From NCBI GenBank assembly GCA_023678885.1, contig CM042958.1:12890852-12954851 (forward strand): DNA of 64,000 nucleotides. The letters are read 5' to 3'. This document shows, in pieces, positions 1-11,000 of the stretch (the first letter of the stretch is position 1; every line of letters starts with the position of its first letter). This DNA comes from Pogostemon cablin. Lineage: Eukaryota > Streptophyta > Magnoliopsida > Lamiales > Lamiaceae. A program made the position numbers and the translations under genes. A model generated the notes under the pieces. The model was not told where the DNA came from and did no database searches. It worked only from the letters and a program-made list of their open reading frames with translations.

Positions 1-1671
1 CTCCGGTGGCGGGAGAAGATCCGCAACTCCACCCCTCTCCACGTCGTTACCCTATCCGAAATCTCCGCCATCGTCGTCTTTTTTGCCTCCTTCATCTACC
101 TCCTTGGCTTCTTCGGCATGGGCTTCGTCCAGTCGCTCATTATTCCCCGCTCCTCGCACGATGAGATTTTGGATGACGATGAAATTATTGAGGATTTCGA
201 TCAAATGATGCTTAAGGAAGACTCACGCACCGCTCCCTGCGCCGCTGCTCCGCCAACTGACGCCTGTAAGATTTCTTCCCCCAAACCGATTAAGAAAATC
301 GTTGATGATTTTTTGCCGGTTGTGCCCCTCTCCTCCGAGGAGGACGAGGAGATCGTGAAGTCGGTTGTGGAAGGGAAAATCCCCTCCTACGCCCTAGAAT
401 CGAAGTTGGGTGATTGTCGCCGCGCCGCTGCCATCCGCCGTGAGGCCCTGCAGCGCACCACCGGGAAATCCCTAGACGGTTTGCCTCTGGAAGGATTCAA
501 TTACGAAGCTATACTAGGTCAGTGCTGCGAAATGCCCGTGGGTTACGTCCAGATTCCGGTGGGGATCGCCGGGCCTCTGTTGATGAACGGCGTGGAGTAT
601 TCGGTTCCCATGGCGACTACAGAGGGGTGCCTTGTTGCCAGCACCAACAGGGGATGCAAGGCCATTTACGCTTCTGGCGGAGCCACCAGCATCATCATGA
701 AAGACGGCATGACCAGAGCGCCGGTGGTCAGATTCGGAACGGCGAAAAGAGCTGCGGAGTTGAAGTTCTTCCTGGAAAACCCTCTCAATTTCGAAAGCCT
801 GTCGCAGTTATTCAACAGCTCCAGCCGATTTGGAAGGCTCCAGAACATCAAATGCGCCGTCGCCGGAAAGAATCTGTACATGAGGTTCTGCTGCACAACA
901 GGGGACGCCATGGGCATGAACATGGTTTCCAAGGGTGTCCAGAATGTTCTAGACTTCCTCAACAAAGAGTTTCCCGATATGGATGTCATCGGCATCTCCG
1001 GTAATTCATTCATTCAATCAATTAATTCAATTTTCGAAACTAAAATCTCTCTGTCTGTGGTGCTAATATGATACGAATTTATGATCTCAGGTAACTACTG
1101 TTCGGATAAGAAACCAGCTGCAGTGAATTGGATCGAGGGAAGGGGGAAATCAGTAGTATGCGAGGCCATAATCCCAGAAGAAGTGGTCAAGAAGGTTCTC
1201 AAAACCGACGTCGCTTCATTGGTGGAGCTGAACATGCTGAAGAACCTGACAGGTTCCGCCATGGCCGGAGCTCTGGGTGGGTTCAACGCACACGCCAGCA
1301 ACATCGTCTCCGCCGTGTACATCGCAACAGGGCAGGACCCCGCACAGAACGTGGAGAGCTCCCACTGCATCACCATGGTGGAAGCCGTCAACGGCGGAAA
1401 GGACCTCCACATCTCCGTCACGATGCCATCCATCGAGGTGGGCACAGTCGGCGGTGGCACCCAGCTGGCATCCCAGTCAGCCTGCCTGAACCTGTTGGGC
1501 GTGAAGGGCGCCAGCAAAGAGGTCCCCGGAGCAAACGCGAGGCTTCTGGCGACGATCGTAGCGGGATCAGTTCTGGCGGGAGAGCTGTCTCTGATGTCGG
1601 CCATAGCAGCAGGGCAGCTGGTGAAGAGCCACATGAAGTACAACAGATCGACCAAGGATGTGAGCAAGTGA
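1..1671 (+). CDS. HMGR: 3-hydroxy-3-methylglutaryl-CoA reductase, 5'-truncated by window edge
   Basis: Reduces HMG-CoA to mevalonate with NADPH, the committed step of the cytosolic mevalonate pathway, at the ER membrane. Reading is open from base 1, so the start codon and first membrane span lie outside the window. Exon 1 is 1-1000 and exon 2 is 1091-1671; the 90-bp GT-AG intron splits the Gly codon of GISGN. The visible part begins with the second membrane span (SAIVVFFASFIYLLGFF), followed by an acidic linker and the catalytic domain. Family motifs seen are TTEGCLVAST (catalytic Glu), DAMGMNMVSKG, DKKPAAVNW (Lys), GQDPAQN (Asp) and GTVGGGTQLASQ. Near the C-terminus are the catalytic His and the conserved kinase-site Ser in KSHMKYNRS. 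526 residues are encoded here, against about 560-600 for full plant enzymes. Many plant HMGR genes have two further introns in the 3' half; none is present here. The identification is secure; which paralogue it is cannot be said. Confidence 0.96.
1001..1090 (+). other. HMGR intron
   Basis: A 90-bp GT-AG intron (gtaatt...ctcag). Removing it restores the plant HMGR motif GISGNYCSDKK without a frame change. Confidence 0.93.
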
Positions 1672-1947
1672 GGTATGTATGTAGAGAGAGATCCGCCATT
1701 GATGGAGGTAGGGAGGATTGTAGAGTCCGGTGGACTCGTAGTTAAAAAGAATAATGGCTTGGTAATGGTAATGGTAGTGTTGTGCACTCCATCGGAAGCA
1801 CACGACGGAGGTGACCCATTAATACTGTGTATGGTATGGATGCTGGCAGCCAATTTCCATCTAATTCTAAGCATCCTTTTTTTTTTTTTTTTCTTTTTTT
1901 ATTTCTTGTATTCTTTTGTACACTGTGTTTCACAAGCTTGTATTTTC

Positions 1948-1953
1948 AATAAA
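1948..1953 (+). terminator. Polyadenylation signal of HMGR
   Basis: A canonical AATAAA lies 277 bases after the HMGR stop, within T-rich sequence typical of plant 3' ends. It is the first perfect AATAAA after the stop codon. Confidence 0.6.
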
Positions 1954-1959
1954 TTTCTT

Positions 1960-3100
1960 TTATTCCTATTTCCATCTCTCTTTTTTTTATTATTATTATT
2001 AAATTTGAGAACTGGTTTGTTAATGATTTTAGACTTTTATAATTTGTTAAATTTATTTTGCAATGGGAATGATTAAAATATTTTAGTTAATAAAATGAGT
2101 AATAAAAGCTTACTCCATTTGTGAAAACAAAGATTGATTTGATAATTTTCTGAATTATGGCCATAAAACTCTTGTATTTGCATGGGTCACGGTGTGTTTC
2201 GGGACACATGAGACCAATTTTAACTCTTACTTTTAATGTATATACCAATTTTAACTCTTACTTTTAATGTATATAAATGTATATAAGTCATTAAATTGGA
2301 ATTTCTAAAGTTGAATAAACTCAAACATTTAAAAAATGAAATGTTTGCCCCAAAAGTAAAGACTTATAGTAATTCATTGAACTTATAAAAATAATTTATT
2401 TTTTAATTTTATAAATATAATACTTCGAAATATGTTTTCTGATTTCTATTTTGAAATGCAAATATTAATAAAGAGAGAAAGAAAGAAAAAATGAGTGGAA
2501 ACCCAAATATTTCCAGCTAACATTCTTACACTCAGTTGGTTCCTAACTTCCCACGATTTTATGGACTACATATTAAAGGAGTATTTAATATTTATAAAAC
2601 ACTTTCAGTTTAATTATTTATAATACAAATATCATATTCCTGTATTTTTTTTTCCTACTTTGAATGTGGCATAGTTGAATTAAAGGTCCAAGATGATAAG
2701 ATACATTTGACTATATGTCTTTTATATAGTTGAGTATCCAAAATTCAGCTTAACGAGGAGCATTTTTTATTTTTTTATTTTTACTACTAATTACAATTTT
2801 ATCTATAAAATTAATGTTATACACGGACCACCGGACCAACATCATCTTTTTTTTTGCCAGATTTTATTTATTTATTTTAATTTATAGGAATATTGTAATT
2901 TCAAGTCTTGAATAAAATTCGAACCCGGACTTGTAGGCATTGGGAGCCCTTATGGGCATCATGTATGCTAATTTTGCTAGAAGTTATTCTTATTATATAT
3001 TCATTACACTATATATGTATACATACACTTATTTCTGCTCATGGTGGACATGGTTTGAACCTCGATTCATTAATTTTGGCAATATTTAATGGTTGGAGAG
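1960..3100. other. AT-rich intergenic DNA
   Basis: No gene is visible. The stretch holds a 31-bp tandem duplication (2213-2275) and a degenerate tRNA-like B-box on the minus strand (about 2915-2935). Short open frames here have no coding character. Confidence 0.6.
2213..2275. repeat. 31-bp tandem duplication
   Basis: Two adjacent copies of a unit beginning ACCAATTTTAACTCTTAC, at a period of 31 bases, nearly identical. Confidence 0.85.
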
Positions 3101-3104
3101 AGTT

Positions 3105-3676
3105 TTAGAGACGGCTAACAACCGTACCTAATTGAGACGGAAGAAAATCGTCTCAAATACAGTCTCAATTATAAACCATCAATAGTTTGGGACGGCAAAA
3201 AAAGTCTCTAATTTGAGACGACAAAAAGTCGTCTCTAATACTGTCTCAACTTAAAACCGTATCTAATACTGTATCAAATTAAGACGGTTTGCATCCGTCT
3301 CAATAATTGAAATGGTCATAAACCGTCTCAAAATTACACGATCCGGTTCTCTAGTCTGCCAACACATTCCGTCTCTAAAACCGTCTCAAATAGAGACGGA
3401 AAAAAACTGTCTCTAATACCGTCACAACTTAAAACCGTCTCTAATACCATATCAAATTAGAGACGGAAAGAAACCGTCTCTAATTGAGAAAAAAAAATCG
3501 TCTCTAATACTGTCTCAATGTGAAGCCGTTTCTAATACTGTCTCAATATTAAATTTGTTATTATTGACTAATAGTTAATGAGAATGCCGTCTCTAATTCT
3601 AAAAAGTCATCTCAAATAGAGACGGGTAACACACCGTCTCTAATTTTGGTCTCTAATCAAAGTTTTTTTTGTAGTG
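3105..3676. mobile_element. Terminal fragment of a CACTA (En/Spm-type) transposon
   Basis: About 570 bp are packed with direct and inverted copies of a short motif around AGAGACGG / CCGTCTCTAAT. This is the arrangement seen in the subterminal repeats that bind CACTA transposase. The right end reads TTTTTTTTGTAGTG, the reverse complement of CACTACAAAAAAAA, the standard CACTA terminus. No matching left terminus or 3-bp target duplication was found, and no transposase frame is present. It is either a non-autonomous copy whose left end has decayed or a solo end. Confidence 0.7.
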
Positions 3677-6488
3677 ATAATTTAAATGGTAGTTGTTCCT
3701 ATGCAATTTAAACTAAAGATCGTCCAAAATGGTGTTATATTTTCCGTGATACAATATAAGAGAAATAAATAAAATTCTAAATTTAATAATTAAATTTGTT
3801 CATTTTATTTTTTAAGTGTAACTTATATAATTAATGATATGGAAATCATGTGGTTATCGGCCACCATATTGCAACTCGTATGTGTTTAATTTTTTTCTTT
3901 ATTTTTATCTTTTGGGTGAGTATTGTGCATTTATTTAAAGAAAGAAAATATATTCGAGGAGACTTCAAGTATCAAAGCATCAATAATAGTCGTATGTGTT
4001 ACTTAAATATTTTTAATTGTTGATAACTTGAAATATTTTTATCTTGTTTTATTTGAAACATTTATTATCATTTTTTTTATTTATTATTATTATTATTATT
4101 ATTTAATTGTTTGGAACGTGTAATGCTTAAGATTGATACGAATCGTAAGTCTATACACCTAAGTTAATTCATTTAATTACGACTGAATTGAATTTAATAA
4201 TTTTAAAATAGATGTATATTAAATTTTTGGTAAATTAATGTAATGCGTTTCCACGCAAATTATTCTTCTAAAAATTTAATGCTAGGTAATAAAAGAGATG
4301 GGTCTTTAGGCTGCTCCAAGTTACTTAAACATGCTGTTTTTTTTAAAAATTTATTTATTAAGTATTTTAGAGTATTATAGTATTTTTAAATAATAAATAA
4401 AGTGTAGAATAATATTATGTGTGTTAAGTTTGAAAGACAAATTTAAAATTAAAATAACTTTTAAAATTATTATATAAATTAATGTGTTGTTTTGTTTTTT
4501 AAATATGAAAGTTTTTGTGAAATGTACCATGAGGAAAGTATGAATAATTAAATGTACTATTTTTATTCTTAATTAATTTGTCATTTTTTAATTATAAAAG
4601 TAAATTGTCTTTCTTTTTAAAATTAATTCTCACAACCTTTGTACTATTAAAATGGGAATAATGTCGTCACTTCATATGACCAGTATGCATAATATGGAAA
4701 ATATCCGATACACTTCGTATATGTTTATTATTCTATTATTATAGACATAGTTATACCTCATCTCATCTTCATATTTTAGCTTTTATATATATATTTAAAA
4801 TATACTCCATATAATAACTTGCTTTTATTGTAATTTGATATTCTTTTTCCAAATAAAGATTACTATAAAATATTATATAAGGTGTTTGATGAGAAATTTG
4901 AAATTAAATTATAAAATTATAAGGTAATTTATCTTGGTGTTTATAGGGTGTAAAATTGAGTTGAAAATGGAGGAGTAATAAATACATGCACATTAATTAG
5001 TGAATTAAAACTAGTATATTAGAGAATTTTAACTACAGTTATTTTTAAAAAATTCCATTTGTTTTTTAGTGTAAAATTAAAAGAACGGTTGAATATAAAA
5101 ACATAATATATAATTATTAAAAACAGTAGTATACATAATTATTGAATTAAAATTAAGCAGTTTATTAAAATAAAAAGTTTTATAAAGTTATATATGTGTA
5201 CACGAATACACAGATATCAACACTATTGAGATATATACATTAATTACACACTTTATTAATTCATTGCTCCCTCCGAATCTGTATACAACACTAGTCAATA
5301 ATTCTATGGAAACAAACGTACTATATAAATTTAAGTGGCTTATCTAGTGACACGTGCTACCTAATAATTGCCCTAAATTAAATCAATTATTTTTAGTTCA
5401 CAAATTGGTTCGACCCACACCTATAAGTTTGGATTATTTTATTAATTGTTAATTAGTTACTTTTTAATAGTACTACGAATCATTCATAAATGAATGATTG
5501 GCTCAGATAGTTATCATTTTCTAGATTGGATAAAATCAAACATTTAAGATATGAAATGTTTCTCCTAGAAAATAATACAAAACTGATTCTAGTAATGATA
5601 GTTTTGTTGGCATGAGCAATTTGGTCATTTGGGCAAAATTAATGAGCCAGATAATTTAAAATTCCTTTATAACAAAGACATTTCATTGTTTATATGAAAA
5701 AAAAAATTGGTAAAATTTTAAAGAAATTTATGTTAGTGACATTGTCATATATAATAAAGTTGTAATTATATCATCCTATAAGTTTTAATTGCTTAAAGAG
5801 AGAGTTATCAGAGAATAAGGAGAAGAAGAAATTTCATTAATCAACATCACATGAGTTACATCTCTCCATCCATAAAACTGTGTCATTCACTGTATAGAAG
5901 AGAGCGACTGGTTAAAATATTTGAAATTTTGTTTTAATCAATATAAAAGATTATATCTCCGGCCATTGCATGTTTAATTATTAACTGTTTTTATATTTAG
6001 ATATCAATTTCAGAGAGCCAACCCTCGTTTAATATTATTCGATAAGAATATTTAGAAGTCGTTTGGTTCAAATTTCGAAATGATAATAGTAATGAAACCA
6101 TTAATAAGAATAGTGATAATATAAATGAAATTTATTGAAGACGTGTGTATACATTAAATAGATATGATTGGAAATTTTAGAAATACAAATAAAATAAAAA
6201 TCAAATTGGCAAACACTAAAGTAAAATTTCACCATGAACTATTAACAAGTTATAAATCAGAAACACACAATACTCGTGATTATTAGACTTAGTGAGTTAA
6301 TTCTCATCAAATACATGATTCAATTGGGTCTATTGGGTCAATCAACTTAGGTTAGGTTGAATGTCAACTTCAAATCTCCCGAAAGTCACTTGTACACTTG
6401 ATAAATTCATATTCAATATTACTATTTTAACCTTGGTTTTTTCTTTTTATATCCTACCCTTTGAAATTTTATCGTTAATTCTTTCAAG
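3677..6488. other. AT-rich intergenic DNA without a recognised gene
   Basis: No coding potential is seen on either strand. The sequence is strongly AT-rich with many short A/T runs and small (TTA)n tracts (near 4085). No element boundaries could be set. Confidence 0.55.
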
Positions 6489-6941
6489 ATTAAGGTGGCG
6501 TTTGTTTGGTGGCTTTGGAGGGGTGAAATGAGAATGAGTTTAAAATTTAATGTTTGGTTGGATGATTTAATTCCAATGAATAGTATTTCTATATCCAAAA
6601 AGTAAGGAATCCCCATACCTCACTAATTTGGATATTTTCACTATCATTCCTTACCAATAAAATGGAATTTCTATTTTTTTTATTTTTCTCTCTTATAAAT
6701 ATTTTTTTAATAATAAAAATATAATAATAATACTAAAACATTATTATTCTCAAATAAAAAATAACAAAATTTGATTTCATTCCAAAAGAAATTATAGGCA
6801 AACCAAACAAAATTAATGATATTAATAGTGATTCATGTTATTAACCAAACATCAAAATTTTAGAAATCATACCCTTTATCATTCCTCACTACTATCATTA
6901 CCATTACCATTTCAATTCCTCTCAATTAACCAAACAGCCCC
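6489..6941. mobile_element. Tourist-like (PIF/Harbinger) MITE
   Basis: The left end GGTGGCGTTTGTTTGG and the right end CCAAACAGCCCC form short imperfect terminal inverted repeats. TTA on the left and TAA on the right are consistent with the 3-bp TWA target of PIF/Harbinger elements. The interior is AT-rich and non-coding. A second element with similar ends occurs at about 41827-42266. Exact ends are uncertain by a few bases. Confidence 0.5.
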
Positions 6942-7066
6942 TAAATGGCTCACTTTAGCATTATTATTTTCCCCTCATAGTTCATGTCTAATGTTTTACT
7001 TACCCTAAATGGCTCACTTTAGCATTATTATTTTCCCCTCATAGTTCATGTCTAATGTTTTACTTA
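6941..7066. repeat. 64-bp tandem duplication
   Basis: Two essentially identical adjacent copies of a unit beginning CTAAATGGCTCACTTTAGCA, with a period of 64 bases. They start at the right edge of the Tourist-like element. The identity implies a recent event. Confidence 0.95.
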
Positions 7067-8063
7067 TATTATCTCCTTAAAATTATAAACCTCACGATAA
7101 TTAAAATTAAATAGATCAACCTGAATCATTGACCAATAATCTCATGTACACCCAATTAATAATAATAATAATAATAATAAAATAAAAACCTAACTCTTCT
7201 TTCCCTGCAATTCACATCGTCTTTCTCCCCCTTTACCTACCTTAAGTCTGAAACTGAAGATAAAACTAGGAAAATAGAGAAGTCTTAATATTAAACACAA
7301 AAAGAAAAGTGGGAGATATTTTTTATTCAAAGTATGTATATATTTATAATTAACATTTCCATTCATCCTCCAATTATAAAATATACTTCCTGCTCCCTAT
7401 AGTCTTATAATAACGTAATATTGCTCCTAGAATTGAACAGGCAAATGTGAAATGTCAAAAATGTGGAATAAATTAAGAGATAGAATTGAGGGTGGGTAGA
7501 GAAAAGCTGGATAATATACACCAACCACATCCCAAAATATCCATTTTCATTCGGCATAAATTTATACAATATTCAATGCCAAACATACATACATTAACAT
7601 TAGGCACCCAAACACTTTGCTAAAATAACCAGAAATATTTAAATAGTTTTCAACGTCGAACACGCGTAACAGTAATGTATTTATTCAAAGCCAACAAGGA
7701 AAGTTAAAAAAAAAAAAAAAAAAAAAAACTTGTGCACGAAATATATGATTTATTTTTTCCAAGTACTGTTCGAAAAAATATTGATAATTCCATAAAAGAA
7801 TAAATTAGTGATGTTAATAGCATTAGCCAAATAATAATAATAAAAAATAAATTCTTGAATAAATGAAACTCACTATTAATTTAACCAAATAAAAGGACTA
7901 ATGCAAGCAAGAAAACAGATAATTACGTGGGGTGGGTGAAATAATCATAATCATATACAAAAGGAAAGAGTTGAGCAAATCTAAATTCTAAAACAAGTAC
8001 AATAAACAGATCCTGCATTTACATGCCACTAACACCATCTGACAAAAGGGAATCTACCTTAAT
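7067..8063. other. Intergenic DNA and 3' flank of the ARID gene
   Basis: Contains an (AAT)n tract at about 7155-7181, a 23-24 bp poly(A) run near 7707-7730 and otherwise AT-rich sequence. The last 100 bases or so are probably the 3' untranslated region of the minus-strand ARID gene. Confidence 0.5.
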
Positions 8064-11000
8064 CTATGCCTCCGTCTGCTCGAATGGTACGCGGACGAAA
8101 AGCTGTCCATGCAGAGTCACCACAGCCGACGTCTGATGAGGATCAATCCTAGTAGGTAAGCTAACCACCTGGTTACAAACATAGACTTCGGTGACATATA
8201 CAAAAAAACATTTACACAGTCCACAGGGACAAACACAGTTGACTTGAGACTTATTTAAGCTCTCAATAGAGAACCAGAATTTTGTACATACTATTAATGT
8301 GTGGATGTAAAAATATGTATTTACCAACATATACAAGACAAACTAAAGTAAAAGGCAGCAGGGATCAAATGGAAAAGAAAGACCCGGAGAAGAAGACAAA
8401 CCAAAGAAAGATTCGGAAATGACATTGCTTGTGCAACCACAGTGCAACATGTAACATGAAACAGAATTTAGATGGTATGAGCTAATAATGAAGAAAGCAC
8501 TTTTGGGTGAGGGACTGCAGAATTTCTAGTGAGGGGCAATGCCATGAATAAGAGTGGTTCCGAGGAATAAAAAAGTTTATCTATAGAAGTTGGATGACAA
8601 AAGAAGAAACACGTATGGAATGCATGGAAAGAGAACACTTGTGCATGAAAATATAATACAAGTCGCAGAAACAAAGGCCAATAAGGGACTGAGAAAGACG
8701 GTGTTTTGGAAAGCCATTATTAAGGATTATGTCAGGGATTGGTAAGACAAGATGTGCCAGCAGAAGCAAGAAACTTCATGAGTTAGGTGTAACCCCATTG
8801 CCAGTTAAGAGGGTGATAATGATTACAGTATGATACTTATTTTCCACAACTGCCTTCTAAACGGAAAAAAGATCAACCATATTTGTTTTCCTTTCAGAGG
8901 ATGACTCAAATAATAAATTTTGTATTCCAAAGATTACTCAACTCCACCACACAGATTACTTACAGACAAGTCCATTCACCACGCAGAAAGCATTTATATG
9001 ATGAAATTACCTTTTTAAAAGGAGTGACACCCCAAGGATTATCCTGTTGCTCTGGTTGCCCAGATATAACCAAACGCCCCGCAGGATCTGACTGCACACG
9101 CACCTGTTGTCACATTAAAGACAGTGCCATTTAAATATAACATTAAGAGACTGCTGAAAAGGCATTTCCACAGAACCGATGAGACTGACACATAATAGGA
9201 TCATAGGAATTAGGATGCCACTATTCAAGAAACTTGTAAGACTGGTACAGTAATTACCAACAAGAATCAAATGCCAATAATAGGATGGCTAACACGTATT
9301 CAAAACCTAACAAGTTTTTCAATTCATAGTTACAGCATTATTTAAAAAAAAAAACTACAAGCCAAGACGTAAAACAGCAGAGTTAATGATAAGAATGAGA
9401 AAATGAAAACATTAGGTTACTTGCCTCCTCACGCAAAAGCCCAGGAACTAATGCATACACTTCATAGCAGTCCTTCTGCAAAACCACAGCGTAAAAATAT
9501 ATAGATCTTTACTGCCATGGGCCTAAACATGCCAAAAACTGCAATAGAAAACTTACCATTCTCTGCACATTCACTTTCACCCAATCAGCTGGGACGCCAA
9601 CATCCACAACCATTATTTCCAATCTGCAATTTTAATAAAATGATTGAAGACAAACAATGCTAAAACACCTTTCTATTTGCAAAAAAATGTTAAATGTACT
9701 CTGTATATTGATGACATAAGAATAGAATCTCTGAAGCAAGCATTTTCTTAATACAAATGAAAATCACAAATAACAAAAGGGAAAACAGGATGCTGCTTCC
9801 ATGAATGAGATTCTCGAGGACACTTTTATTGATATGTTATAAGAGATTTAAACAAGACCCAATAGTCCTCTTTCTTCTCTAGAAAAAAGTTTGTTAGAAA
9901 ACGATGTGTAAAAAAACCTCAGCCATCACCCATCATTCAAATGTCACCCTCAGGGACCATGTTCCAGTACTAGCTAACCATCTACTTGGCTATGACCATA
10001 CAAAATTTTGAAGTGCTGTCCAAAGTCAAAATGTTAATGTAAGGAAGCTCAATTGCAAATTTAATTAGTTCTGCATGTAGTTATAACATGGAGATCCAAC
10101 AAAACTTTAAATTTCCATGCACAAGACAGTTTCTATCGCCTAAAAACAAATAAGCAATCGATAATGCCTAAAGTCGCATTGCCCAGAACTTAGAAATCCT
10201 TTAAAGACTAAGATCTTACGGTGATTTTGATCCCAGACGTGCAACTTTGACAGTATGCTCTACAGGAGATGATCCCTTGCGCTTCAGGAAGCCTTAGTCA
10301 AGAATTGATTACAAAACAAAGCAAATTCAAGCTCTGAAAATAGAAGACCAAAAAATATACATACAGCACTGCAAGTGAAACTCACCAATGTTCCTTAATT
10401 GCTTTTCACGTTTGGGTGTTGTAATCGGGTTCTTATCCTTCAAAACAATGTATATAAGCTGAGAACTCCTTAAATGGAGAGCAAAAATGCAAATACTACA
10501 AATAAAAAAAGAACTGGAAATGACAATTATTAGTTAATACCTTAATGATTGGATCTCCAACCTCCCCATTACCAAGAAGCCGCTGAGAGTGCCAGCCCTG
10601 CATGGCACGAGCTGCAGCATCCCTTCTTGCTCTACCTGATCCTGAAGCATGAATTAGATCAACCTGCAACAATTTTTGGCCAAAATACTTATGGGTTACA
10701 TAACTAGTTAGGTAGATGTACAATTATAGAAGCCGTTACAAGATTAAAAATCTTGTAGACAAATTAGAAAATTGTAGAAAACAAAGACAGTTTATACAAT
10801 TATGAATATGCACGCTGTTCTATCACATTGCAGCCAAAAAATTTAAACTGCTGCATAACCCATTCTATGTATTGAGTTGCTCAAACACTGAAGTACATAG
10901 TAATAGTGTCTAGATATCAGTAACTGCCTGATTCAAAGGATAAAGTAGGCATATAGCCAGGTGCCAGACAGATTTTACCAACTAATATTGATCAGGAACT

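Noticed and set aside
1095..1874. 259-codon minus-strand frame over HMGR exon 2
   Set aside because: Antisense shadow of the G/C-rich HMGR coding sequence; the plus strand matches HMGR throughout.
1675..2076. 133-codon frame downstream of HMGR
   Set aside because: Low-complexity translation of the T-rich 3' UTR, without coding character.
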